A stretch of DNA of 32,743 nucleotides from Planctomycetota bacterium (GTDB lineage: Bacteria > Planctomycetota > JAJSAM01): the NCBI GenBank assembly GCA_025459285.1, contig JALOQY010000005.1, positions 1 to 32,743 on the forward strand, given 5' to 3'. Below, piece after piece: positions 8,287 to 17,242 of this stretch. The notes below the pieces were generated by a model. The model was given only the letters and a program-made list of their open reading frames with translations. It was not told where the DNA came from and did no database searches. The position numbers were made by a program, and so were the translations under genes. Within the stretch, counting starts at the first letter, position 1. Each line of letters begins with the position of its first letter.

Positions 8287-8964
8287 ATGGCCGGTCCTGA
8301 CAGCACGTCGTGGACGCTGATCCAAGGGGCGGCGAAGGGGGATACGGCATCCCGGGAGGAATTCGCCCGCCGCTATGAGCCGGTGGTCCGGGCCTTCCTC
8401 GCCGCCCGCTGGAGGGGAGGACGCCTGCTGGAGGAGATCGACGACGCGGTGCAGGAGGCGATGCTCCTTTGCCTCTCCCCGGACTCGCCTCTCGAGCACT
8501 TCGATCGGGAGCGCCCGGGGGGGTTCCGGGCCTACCTGTGGGGGGTCGTCCGGAACATCGCCCGTTCCTTCGAACGGGAACTCAAGAAGCGCGGCTTTCG
8601 GGTTCCGGCCAATCTGGAGGAGATCCCCGAAGACGACTCCTCCCTGGCAACGGTGTTCGACCGCGCCTGGGCGAGATCCCTCCTGTCACAGGCGGCGGCG
8701 CTGCAGCGGGAGCGGGCGCGCGCCGCGGGGGGCGGCGCAGCCGATCGGCGGATCGAGCTCCTCCAGCTCCGACTGGAGGACGAGCTTCCGATCCGGGAGA
8801 TCGCCGCACGCTGGAACGAGGATCCGGATCGCCTCCACCGCGAGTACGCCCGGGCTCGGGAGGACTTCAAGCACTGTCTCTTCACGGTCGTGCGCGAGCA
8901 CCACCCGGGAGGGGATGCCGAGGTCGAGAAGGAGTGTCTCCGACTGGTGTCGATCTTCGCCTGA
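8287..8964 (+). CDS. ECF-type RNA polymerase sigma factor
   Basis: MAGPDSTSWTLIQGAAKGDTASREEFARRYEPVVRAFLAARW...EEIDDAVQEAMLLCL...AYLWGVVRNIARSFERELKKR...; sigma-70 region 2-like order with a C-terminal region 4-like segment. Confidence 0.8.
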   Translation: MAGPDSTSWTLIQGAAKGDTASREEFARRYEPVVRAFLAARWRGGRLLEEIDDAVQEAMLLCLSPDSPLEHFDRERPGGFRAYLWGVVRNIARSFERELKKRGFRVPANLEEIPEDDSSLATVFDRAWARSLLSQAAALQRERARAAGGGAADRRIELLQLRLEDELPIREIAARWNEDPDRLHREYARAREDFKHCLFTVVREHHPGGDAEVEKECLRLVSIFA

Positions 8965-9044
8965 GCGGCCAGCGGTCCGTCGGGCAATTCGCGATGCTGC
9001 GCGCGCGGGCCGACGCGGGGGACGGCCGGGGTCGGGACGCGCGC

Positions 9045-12032
9045 TCAGGGCTCGCGAAGGGAGAGGCCCTTCGGACGCTTGAGGCTCCACGAGCCGACCA
9101 CCGGGCCACCCGCAGTGAAGGTGAGCCGATAGGTGCCCGTTCCCTTCACCAGCGACGCCGCGAGCTTCGCGCTTCCCGGCTTTCCCGTGACGGCGGTCTC
9201 GACATCCCCGTCCGGTCCTGTCAGGCGAAGGCTCGACGGGTCGAGGCCCGGTCCCTTGAGGCTCGCCTTCAGGAGCGCACCGGCCGTGGCCTCGAAGGCG
9301 ATCCACCCGTCCTCGACGACGCCCTTCCACTTCACGTTGGCCGGGGGCGGCTTCACACTTGCGAGGACCAGATACTCCCCTGTCTCGGAGCCTTCGCCCT
9401 CCTCACGCAGCACGAGGATGTACCGGCCCGTCGCCGGAGCCCGATAGCCGACGAGGCCTTCCACCCGGATTCCCGACCGCAGCCACTCACCGTCGGGCCG
9501 CGTGAGATCCATGACGATGGGAAACGTCGCCTTGCGATCAGGGGTCGCCGCCGCCTTCACCTTGAGCGTGACGATGTCCCCCGCCACCAGGTCGACTGCC
9601 ACGGCGTCGATGTCCCGGCGCTCGGAGAGCGTGCCGGCGAACGCTCCGGAGGAACCGAGCCAGGGCGGGTCGGCCTCGATCAGGAAGGACTGTGTCGGCG
9701 CCGAGAGACCCGACTGCATCCCCACCCGGTCACGCAGGACCGCCCGAACGGCGAACGGACCCGGTTCGGCCGGGCGCACCCCCGGCACGACATTCGTGGA
9801 CTCGAGTGACACCCAATCGCTGAAGGTCCTGCCACCATCCGTCGTCGTCCGGCAGGCGGCCACGCCCGACCCCCCGATGTTGTCGTGGGAGTCCACGGTG
9901 TACTCGATCGGCTCCGCCGGCAGGAGGTAGGGGCGTCCTCCGTTGATCCGCAGGGAGTCCAGCATCGGAGCGGTCAGGTCGACGACGATCGAGTCGGCGG
10001 CCGTGGCGGAGACGTTCCCGGCGCGGTCCCGGAACTGCGCATCGATCCCCTGCTCGCCGCTCCGAGTGGTCACGCTGAAGGTCGTCGAGTCCACCAGCGG
10101 GAGCCAGGCGTCGTCCCAGTTCGCGGACGCCAGGAGCTTGAGCCGGTACCACGCCACGCCGGATCCGCCCTCGTCATGAGCCGTGATCCCCACGCGGACG
10201 ACCGTCCAGCCGGCGAAGGCGGCGCCATCCTCGATCGTGACGGTCCCGGTAGGCGCCGTCCGGTCGAGGCCTACGGAGTCCGCCGCAACATCCGAGGTAT
10301 TCCCGGCATGGTCCTTCGCCTGGGCTTCCACCAGCTTCGGCCCGTCGCCCGCCGGGATGCTCCACGACAGGAAGTCCGTCGCCGGGGACCAGCCGGACCA
10401 GCCTTCCCCTTCGTTTCGCAGCCGGACATGGGAGACACCGGCAAGGGAATCCGTGAACATCAGGGCAACGTCCACGTCCAGGTCGTTCACCCACGGGACT
10501 CCGTCGTCGACGATGATCGTCCCCTCCGGCGGAGTCCGGTCGAGCAGGATGGAGTCCGAACGAGTCGATGAAGTCCGGCCCACCTCGTCGAGGAACTGGA
10601 CCTCCACGGTGTGGGCCCCCTCGACCGAGGGAAGCGTCCATGAGATCTTGGCCGCCAGGTCTTGCCAGTTGCCCCAGGAATCTCCTTTCGCGCGCAGGCG
10701 CATGGACTTCACGTCTTCCGCGCCGGCCATCCAGGAGACGCCGAGCGTCACCGAGGTGGACGCCGTGGCGATGGCACCGGAGTCGATGGTGATCGACCCG
10801 CCCGGCGCGGGGCTCAGGTAGGCGTGGACATGACCCAGGGTGACACCGTTGTGGACTTCCCAGGGGGCGCCGACCACAAGATCACCGTTCTCGTTCATGT
10901 CGGTCGAGTCGCCGAAGCCGCTTCCCTTGTTGTTCCCCGTCAACGTGTAGAGCAGGCTGCTGTCCGCACCGGAGTAGACCGCAACGGAGCCGGTGTCACC
11001 AGCCGGGGGATAGGCAAGCCACCCCGCGGCGACATCGGCGCAGCCGTCCTGGTCCACGTCCGCCCGGATGCTGACCTTCGGTCCCCGGTGGGCCTCGAAG
11101 TCCCTGGCGATGTAGTGAATCCGCCCTCCGTCGTAGCCGGAGAAGACGCTCACCGTGGGGCAGTAGATCGGCCCGACCAGTTTTCTCCCGGTGGCTGCCA
11201 CGTCGAGCCAGCCGTCTCCATCGACGTCCCCGCCGCCGGCGACCCGAGCGCCCATCCACCTGGCGTCCGTGTCTCCGGACCAGGAGTACAGTGTCGAGCC
11301 GTCCTTCCCGGAGTAGAGCCACACTCCGCCGCGGCCGGAGTTGGCCGACTTCGCCCCCACCAGTATGTCCGCGTGCCCATCCTTGTTGACATCTCCGCCG
11401 CCCGCGACGTTGAGGTAGGACATGACCGTGACCGGGCGAAAGCTGTGGAGCGTGGAACCGTCCTTCCCGGAGTAGACGATGGCGACATCGGTGTAGCCAT
11501 CCCAGGTCGCCGATCCGGCAACGATGTCGGGCCAGCCGTCGGCGTTCACGTCGCCCGCGCCCGCGACGCTGGACCCCATCCCGGAGCCATAGGGGCCGTA
11601 GAACTTGTGGAGGGTGGAGCCATTCTTGCCGGAGTAGACGTACACCACTCCGGAGTAGACGTCTTTCGAGTAAAGGCCGCTCGCACCCACGACGATGTCG
11701 GCGTACCCGTCCCGGTTCACGTCGCCCGGTCCCGCCACGCAGCCGTAGTTGTCAGGTGTCACTCCCGCGCTGAACGTGTACAGGGTCGAGCCGTCCTCGC
11801 CGGAGTAGACCCGGACAATGCCGGCCCGCGTCGAGTAGACCTGCCCTCCCACCGCGACGTCGGGGTGTCCGTCCCCGTTCACGTCGCCGAGCCAGGCGGC
11901 ACTGGTTCCGAGCGTGTCGTACTGGTTGTCGGCCCGGGCCGTCCAGGAGAGGTCCGGCGGGTCCATTCCTCCCGCGAAGACGAGCATGGAGATTCCGAAG
12001 GCTCCGAACAGGACCATCCCCCCGGTCCGCAT
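9045..12032 (-). CDS. large secreted FG-GAP/Ig-like repeat surface protein
   Basis: Signal peptide MRTGGMVLFGAFGISMLVFAGG; about seven FG-GAP/VCBS units (GDVNGDGHPDVAVGG, GDVNRDGYADIVVGA, GDVNADGWPDIVAGS, GDVNKDGHADILVGA...) then Ig-like repeats ending in LDRTPPEGTI / LDRTAPTGTV. ORF track start 12050. Confidence 0.88.
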   Translation of the reverse strand: MRTGGMVLFGAFGISMLVFAGGMDPPDLSWTARADNQYDTLGTSAAWLGDVNGDGHPDVAVGGQVYSTRAGIVRVYSGEDGSTLYTFSAGVTPDNYGCVAGPGDVNRDGYADIVVGASGLYSKDVYSGVVYVYSGKNGSTLHKFYGPYGSGMGSSVAGAGDVNADGWPDIVAGSATWDGYTDVAIVYSGKDGSTLHSFRPVTVMSYLNVAGGGDVNKDGHADILVGAKSANSGRGGVWLYSGKDGSTLYSWSGDTDARWMGARVAGGGDVDGDGWLDVAATGRKLVGPIYCPTVSVFSGYDGGRIHYIARDFEAHRGPKVSIRADVDQDGCADVAAGWLAYPPAGDTGSVAVYSGADSSLLYTLTGNNKGSGFGDSTDMNENGDLVVGAPWEVHNGVTLGHVHAYLSPAPGGSITIDSGAIATASTSVTLGVSWMAGAEDVKSMRLRAKGDSWGNWQDLAAKISWTLPSVEGAHTVEVQFLDEVGRTSSTRSDSILLDRTPPEGTIIVDDGVPWVNDLDVDVALMFTDSLAGVSHVRLRNEGEGWSGWSPATDFLSWSIPAGDGPKLVEAQAKDHAGNTSDVAADSVGLDRTAPTGTVTIEDGAAFAGWTVVRVGITAHDEGGSGVAWYRLKLLASANWDDAWLPLVDSTTFSVTTRSGEQGIDAQFRDRAGNVSATAADSIVVDLTAPMLDSLRINGGRPYLLPAEPIEYTVDSHDNIGGSGVAACRTTTDGGRTFSDWVSLESTNVVPGVRPAEPGPFAVRAVLRDRVGMQSGLSAPTQSFLIEADPPWLGSSGAFAGTLSERRDIDAVAVDLVAGDIVTLKVKAAATPDRKATFPIVMDLTRPDGEWLRSGIRVEGLVGYRAPATGRYILVLREEGEGSETGEYLVLASVKPPPANVKWKGVVEDGWIAFEATAGALLKASLKGPGLDPSSLRLTGPDGDVETAVTGKPGSAKLAASLVKGTGTYRLTFTAGGPVVGSWSLKRPKGLSLREP

Positions 12033-12117
12033 GTCACCCTCCCCCTCCACCCGGATCCCGCTTCAAGACAACCTCCACTATTCGATTGGCACGAGCGGGA
12101 CTTTTCGCGCCCGGAAA

Positions 12118-12160
12118 GTCCGCGGTTCCGCTCCGGGTTCCCGCGGAGGAAACCGCGGAC
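12118..12160. repeat. inverted repeat in the intergenic region
   Basis: GTCCGCGGTT (12118..12127) and AACCGCGGAC (12151..12160): perfect 10-bp arms, 23-nt spacer. Confidence 0.6.
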
Positions 12161-12512
12161 AGGCGCCGATAGGAGTCCGGAGGGGGAACCCTCCCGTGCG
12201 CCGGCGAGCGGCGCGCCAGGGCCTTCGGAGGAAGCATTCCTCATGGTGAACGGGAGCGGCGTGGTCCACGTGGTGGGCGGGGAGACCAAAGCGCCCCCAG
12301 CAACCGGAGCAGCGCCACGAACGTCGCCCTGTACTGGGTCGGTGCGACGAAGTACGTTCTCTTCGACCAACTGGCAACCCGTCGGCGTGAGCACTCATGC
12401 GCGCGGAGGCCCCTCGCCGGCGGGCAACTGACCGACCTGGGCCGGACTCCCTCTCGCCGCCTGCGTCCGCATGGAAGCGCGCGGCCCGGCAGGACCTTGC
12501 GCGGCCCGCCTC

Positions 12513-13553
12513 TCAGCGGGTCGCCGCGACGGCGCGGAGGGCGGTGGCGAGGGGCTTCGCGTCGATCTTTCCCTCGAACTTCGCGGCCGGGACGAGGCCG
12601 GGCTTCATCACGACAACGGCGGGGGTCTTCGAGAGGCCGAGGGAGGCAAAGTATTCCTCCTCCAGTTCACGGTCGACCTTCACCGCCGTGAGGAGGCGCC
12701 CCTGCTCCTGCACTGCCGGGTCGAGGAGAACCTCGATCTGGAAGCGCTTCGCGTCGGCGTCGTCCCGGTCCTTCTCGTCGAAGAAGAAGAAGAATGCCGG
12801 AGCCTTCGACACCGAAAGCGTCTCCTTCGCCACCTCCAGGTCATCGATCCACGGGAACGACCCGTCCTGACCAGGATGGAACCGCCCCTCCATCGCCCGG
12901 AGCCACGAGTAGTAGTAGGGAATGAGCTGGTCGGGGATCTCGTGGTCCAGCCCCTCCTGCGACAGGAAGTCGGCGCGGCGGACCTTGCCCTCGAGACGCT
13001 TCGGCGTCTCCTTCGCCGCCCCGAAGAAGCGGTCCTTCGACCCGACGAGGGCGAGGGCCGCCATCTCCCGCTTCGCCCGGGCGGGGACCTTCCCGCCACC
13101 GAAGCCCGATCCCATGAAACAGACCGTCGCGAAGGGGGGGGCGTCCTCGAAGACGAGGAACGGGAGGTGCATCCCGCCGCTGGAGAACCCCGTCGCATGG
13201 AGCCGGCCGGCGCCGATCCGGAGCTTCGGCAGCAGGTCCTTCACCACCCCCCGCACGATCTCCACGTCCGGCTTGTTCCAGGCCGGTCCCTTCGCCTGCG
13301 GGGCGAGGAGGATGAAGTCGTCCGGAACGAGCGGCTCGAACCACGAGGCGAGGCTCTCCCCCGTGGCGCCGGCGCCATGGAGGCAGACGAGCAGCGAGTA
13401 CTCCCGCTCCGGGTCCCACTTCGCGGGCATCTCCACGTGCCAGGAGAGCCCGCCGAGGCTCGCCGTGCTCTTCCCCTTCGGGAAGGGGCGCTCCTCCGCT
13501 CGAAGGCCCGCCGGGACCAGGAGGAGGATCAGGACGAAGAGGACCTTCCGCAT
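12513..13553 (-). CDS. secreted alpha/beta hydrolase with C-terminal thioredoxin-like region
   Basis: MRKVLFVLILLLVPAGLRAEE signal peptide; LLVCLHGAGATGESLASWF, GFSSGG elbow, LDHEIPDQ histidine; C-terminal APAFFFFFDEKDR...LLTAVKVDRELEEEYFASLGLSKTPAVVVMKPG. Confidence 0.82.
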   Translation of the reverse strand: MRKVLFVLILLLVPAGLRAEERPFPKGKSTASLGGLSWHVEMPAKWDPEREYSLLVCLHGAGATGESLASWFEPLVPDDFILLAPQAKGPAWNKPDVEIVRGVVKDLLPKLRIGAGRLHATGFSSGGMHLPFLVFEDAPPFATVCFMGSGFGGGKVPARAKREMAALALVGSKDRFFGAAKETPKRLEGKVRRADFLSQEGLDHEIPDQLIPYYYSWLRAMEGRFHPGQDGSFPWIDDLEVAKETLSVSKAPAFFFFFDEKDRDDADAKRFQIEVLLDPAVQEQGRLLTAVKVDRELEEEYFASLGLSKTPAVVVMKPGLVPAAKFEGKIDAKPLATALRAVAATR

Positions 13554-13747
13554 CGCCCCATTCTACACCGGCCCGTCGCCCATCGGCCCGGCCCGCCCCG
13601 GCCACCGCGAAGATGAGGTCGCCGAGCCCCGGGACCGCCGGATGCGACCTGATACGGGCGACTTCGAGACCGACGGGAGCAGGACCTTGCCCAAAGTGAG
13701 TGAGTTCCATGGGGCCGATCCGACCGCTCGATCAGGATTTGTGTCCG

Positions 13748-14044
13748 ATGCGCGTGCATGAGATCGAGTTTCTATCGGCCTACCGTGTCCGGCTGACCTT
13801 CTCGAACCGGCGGCGGAAGGTCGTCGACCTCGGGCCGCTCCTCGAGGGGCGGCTCTTCGCGGAGCTGCGCGATCCGGCGCGGTTCCGGCAGATCCGGATC
13901 GATCCGGAGAGCGGCGCCCTCTGCTGGCCGAACGGCGCGGACATCTGCCCCGACCTGCTCTACAGCGGGCGCGCGCCGGCCCAGCAGCCTGTCGGTCGGC
14001 GGGCCGCCGGCGGGGCCTCCCGCCGGCCGTGGACGATCCCGTAG
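13748..14044 (+). CDS. DUF2442-like protein with an aberrant C-terminal extension
   Basis: MRVHEIEFLSAYRVRLTFSNRRRKVVDLGPLLEGRLFAELRDPARFRQIRIDPESGALCWPNGADICPDLLY matches my memory of DUF2442; the remaining residues overlap the efflux gene end antisense. Confidence 0.72.
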   Translation: MRVHEIEFLSAYRVRLTFSNRRRKVVDLGPLLEGRLFAELRDPARFRQIRIDPESGALCWPNGADICPDLLYSGRAPAQQPVGRRAAGGASRRPWTIP

Positions 14045-17000
14045 AGGACCGGCAGGATCACGAGCGTCAGCACGAGCGAACTCGCGAGACCGCCGAACAC
14101 CACGGCCACGAGGGGCTTCTGCACCTCCGAGCCCGGTCCGGTGGAGGCCAGCATCGGGAGCAGCCCGAGCAGCGTCGTCAGTGTCGTCATGAGGATCGGC
14201 CGGACCCGCAGGAGGCAGGCCTCGCGGACCGCCTCCCCCACGGGCCGCCCGGCCGCCCGGAGCTGGTCGAGGAAGGTCACCAGCGTCAGGCCGTTCTGCA
14301 CGGCCACGCCGAGCAGCGCGATGAAGCCGATCGCCGCCGAGACGCTCAGGTTGATGTGGAAGAGCCGGATCGCGGCGATCCCCCCCACCAGCGCGAAGGG
14401 CAGGTTCACGAGGACGAGCAGGGCACTCCGGACGCTCCCGAGGGATGTGTAGAGGAGGAAGAAGATCAGGAGCAGGGCGACCGGCACCACGAGCCGGAGG
14501 CGCGCCATGGCCCGTGCCTGGTTCTCGAACTGCCCGCCCCACCCGAGGCGGTAGCCCTGCGGGAGGCCACGCTCCAGAGACGCGAGCTTCTCCTTCGCCT
14601 CCGCCACGAAGCTCCCCACGTCCCGACCGAGGACGTTCACCTCGACCACCAGTCGCCGGTTCCCGTCCTCGCGGCTGATCTGGGCCGGGACGGAGACCTC
14701 GGCGATCCGCGCGATGTCGCCCAGGGGGACGCGGTACCCGAGGGGGGACGGCACGAGCAGGTTTTCGAGATCGGGGATGCTGCGCCGGACCGCCTCCGGG
14801 TAGCGCACGAGAATGTCGCTCCGCCGCTGGCCCTCGTGGAACGTGGAGACGATCTTCCCGCCGACGCCGGCCTCGACGAGGAGGTTCACGTCGGCGACAT
14901 TCACCATGTGGCGTGCCATCTCGGCCCGATCGAGGTCGATCGCGATCTCCGAGAAGCCGGAGACCTGCTCGATCTTGATGTCGCGCGCGCCGCGGATCCC
15001 CGAGAGGACCGGGGCGATGCGCTCCGCCACCGCGCGGAGGACCTCCATCTCCTCGCCGAAGACGCGGATCGCCACATCGGACTTGATCCCGCTCACGAGC
15101 TCGTTCACGCGCAGCGCGATCGGCTGGGAGAAGGCGGGGCTGATGCCGGGGAACCCCTCGAGTTCTTCCCGGATCGCCTGCACGAGACCGGCCTTCGTCC
15201 GCCCGGGCGGCCACGTCTCCTTCGGCCGGAGCATCACGAAGATGTCGCTCTGCTCGGGCCCCATGGGGTCCTCGGAGATCTCCGCGCGCCCCGTCTTCGA
15301 GACGACGGTCTCGATCTCCTTGAACTTCGCGAGGAGGCGCCGCTCGATCTCCGCGCACTGCTTCGCGGAGCCGTCCACGGAGGCCGTCGGCAAGCGCACG
15401 ACGTTGATCGCGATCGCCCCCTCGTCGAGGGCCGGCAGGAACTCGGTCCCGATCCCGGGGACGAGCGCCGCGGCGCCGCCGAGAGCGAGCAGCGCGAGGA
15501 GCAGCGTGACGAAGCGGCCCCGGACCGCGAGGTCGAGCACCGGCCGGTAGGCCCGCCGGATCCCCCGCACGATCGGGTTGTCCGCGGACGGCCCCGCCCG
15601 CCGCCGTACGAGCATCGCCGCCAGGGGGGGCACGACGACGAGCGAGGCCACGAGCGAGCCGAGGAGCGCGAAGCACATGGTGAGGGCGAGCGGCTTGAAC
15701 ATCCGGCCCTCCATCGACTCGAGCGTGAAGAGGGGCAGGAAGACGATCAGGATGATCAGCGTCCCGAAGAGGACCGGCCGCGCCACCTCCCGCACCGCCT
15801 CGAGGGCGATCTCCGAGCGGCTCCGGGGATCGGCACCCTTCTCGCCGAGGTGCCGGGCGATGTTCTCGGTGACGACGATTGCGCCGTCCACCACCATGCC
15901 CACGGCGATCGACAGGCCCCCGAGGCTCATGAGGTTCGCCGTCACGTCCCGGGCCCCCATGATCAGGAAGGCGACGGCGGCGGTCACCGGCAGGGAGGCC
16001 GCCACGGTGAGGGCCGCGCGGAGATCGAAGAGTACGAGGAAGAGCACGGCGACCACGAGGAGCGCGCCCTGCCAGAGGGCGTCCCCCACGGTCCGGACGC
16101 AGGCCCGGATCAGGTCGGTCCGGTCGTAGAACGGCGTGATCGCCACGCCCGGCGGGAGCGTCCGCCGGATCTCCTCGACCTCCGCCTTCACGCGGTCGAC
16201 GACGATCTTCGAGTTGGCTCCCTTCAGCATGATCGCCATGCCGATGACGACCTCGCCGCGACCGTCCCGGGTGACCACCCCGTTCCGCGTCTGCGTCCCG
16301 GGGCCGACGCCGGCGACGTCGCCGAGGAAGACCGGCGTCCCATCCTCCGCGAAGAGAACGATCCGGCGCAGGTCCTCCAGGTCTCTCGCGAGGCCCCGGG
16401 AGACCAGGTTCACCTGCTCCTGGTCCTTGACGAGGAAGGAGCCTCCGGCGTTGGCGTTCCCGGCTTCGAGCGCCTCGATGACCTCCCCGAGGGAGATCCC
16501 GAGGTCGAGCAACCGGTCCGGGTCGGGGAGGACGTGGACCTGGCGGACGAAGCCCCCGAAGCTGTTCACCTCGTTGACGCCGGGGAGCTTCCGCAGTCGC
16601 GGCGCGACGAGGAAGTCCTGCAGGGCGCGCAATTCGACGAGATCCTGGCCTCCCGCCGCGAGCGGCTTGCCGCAAAGCCCGCACGCCCCCGGTTCCCTCC
16701 GCCACTCCTCCGGATGCTCCGCGCACGCGAAGCCGGCCTCCAGCACGTACTGGTAGATCTCGCCGAGTCCCGTGGAGATCGGCCCCATCTCCGGCTTGAT
16801 GCCGGTCGGGAGCCGCTCCCGCGCCGCCGCGAGCCGCTGGAAGACCACCTCCCGGGTGAAATACGTCTCGGCATCGTCCTCGAAGATGACGACCACCTGC
16901 GAGAAGCCGCTCTTCGAGAGGGAGCGGACCTGCCGGACCTGCGGGAGCCCGGCCATCTCCACCTCGATGGGCCAGGTCACGAGCCGCTCCACTTCCCCCG

Positions 17001-17172
17001 GCGCGAGACCCGGCGCCTCGGTGAGGATCATCACCTGGGTGTTCGACACGTCGGGGAAGGCGTCGATCGGTAGCCGGGTCCAGGCGACCGCCCCCGCACC
17101 GAGCAGGACGAGGGCGCCGGCGAGGACCAGCGCCTTCCGGGTCAGGGGCAGTCGGATCAGCGAATCGAACAT
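13960..17172 (-). CDS. heavy-metal efflux RND transporter (CusA/CzcA family)
   Basis: 1070 aa: MFDSLIRLPLTRKALVLAGALVLLGAGAVAWTRLPIDAFPDVSNTQVMILTEAPGLAPGEVERLVTWPIE...; characteristic HME-RND sequence throughout, multiple TM segments. Confidence 0.96.
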   Translation of the reverse strand: MFDSLIRLPLTRKALVLAGALVLLGAGAVAWTRLPIDAFPDVSNTQVMILTEAPGLAPGEVERLVTWPIEVEMAGLPQVRQVRSLSKSGFSQVVVIFEDDAETYFTREVVFQRLAAARERLPTGIKPEMGPISTGLGEIYQYVLEAGFACAEHPEEWRREPGACGLCGKPLAAGGQDLVELRALQDFLVAPRLRKLPGVNEVNSFGGFVRQVHVLPDPDRLLDLGISLGEVIEALEAGNANAGGSFLVKDQEQVNLVSRGLARDLEDLRRIVLFAEDGTPVFLGDVAGVGPGTQTRNGVVTRDGRGEVVIGMAIMLKGANSKIVVDRVKAEVEEIRRTLPPGVAITPFYDRTDLIRACVRTVGDALWQGALLVVAVLFLVLFDLRAALTVAASLPVTAAVAFLIMGARDVTANLMSLGGLSIAVGMVVDGAIVVTENIARHLGEKGADPRSRSEIALEAVREVARPVLFGTLIILIVFLPLFTLESMEGRMFKPLALTMCFALLGSLVASLVVVPPLAAMLVRRRAGPSADNPIVRGIRRAYRPVLDLAVRGRFVTLLLALLALGGAAALVPGIGTEFLPALDEGAIAINVVRLPTASVDGSAKQCAEIERRLLAKFKEIETVVSKTGRAEISEDPMGPEQSDIFVMLRPKETWPPGRTKAGLVQAIREELEGFPGISPAFSQPIALRVNELVSGIKSDVAIRVFGEEMEVLRAVAERIAPVLSGIRGARDIKIEQVSGFSEIAIDLDRAEMARHMVNVADVNLLVEAGVGGKIVSTFHEGQRRSDILVRYPEAVRRSIPDLENLLVPSPLGYRVPLGDIARIAEVSVPAQISREDGNRRLVVEVNVLGRDVGSFVAEAKEKLASLERGLPQGYRLGWGGQFENQARAMARLRLVVPVALLLIFFLLYTSLGSVRSALLVLVNLPFALVGGIAAIRLFHINLSVSAAIGFIALLGVAVQNGLTLVTFLDQLRAAGRPVGEAVREACLLRVRPILMTTLTTLLGLLPMLASTGPGSEVQKPLVAVVFGGLASSLVLTLVILPVLYGIVHGRREAPPAARRPTGCWAGARPL

Positions 17173-17211
17173 GGCCGTCGGCTCCCGCGCCGTGATGACT
17201 TCGAACCATTC

Positions 17212-17230
17212 CGGGGACGGACCGTCCCCG
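17212..17230. promoter_or_regulatory. near-perfect palindrome/hairpin between the adaptor and RND genes
   Basis: CGGGGACGGACCGTCCCCG: 9-bp arms around one base, in the gap between adaptor stop (17243) and RND start (17172). Confidence 0.5.
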
Positions 17231-17242
17231 CGTCTACTCCGC

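Noticed and set aside
8287-9045. Sigma factor regulating the adjacent FG-GAP gene
   Set aside because: They are convergent, no anti-sigma gene is next to it, and no promoter match could be tested.
11150-11850. Recurring DNA string near CCGTCCTTCCCGGAGTAGA
   Set aside because: Explained by repeated FG-GAP protein units (VYSGKDGSTL), not a CRISPR or mobile repeat; spacing and divergence do not fit CRISPR.
10662-12431. 589-aa plus-strand ORF over the FG-GAP gene
   Set aside because: Periodic because it mirrors the FG-GAP repeats on the other strand; not an independent repeat protein.
14029-17073. 1014-aa plus-strand ORF opposite the RND transporter
   Set aside because: Antisense shadow ORF: low-complexity Arg/Asp/Glu/Gly/His-rich translation, while the minus strand encodes an unmistakable CusA/CzcA protein.
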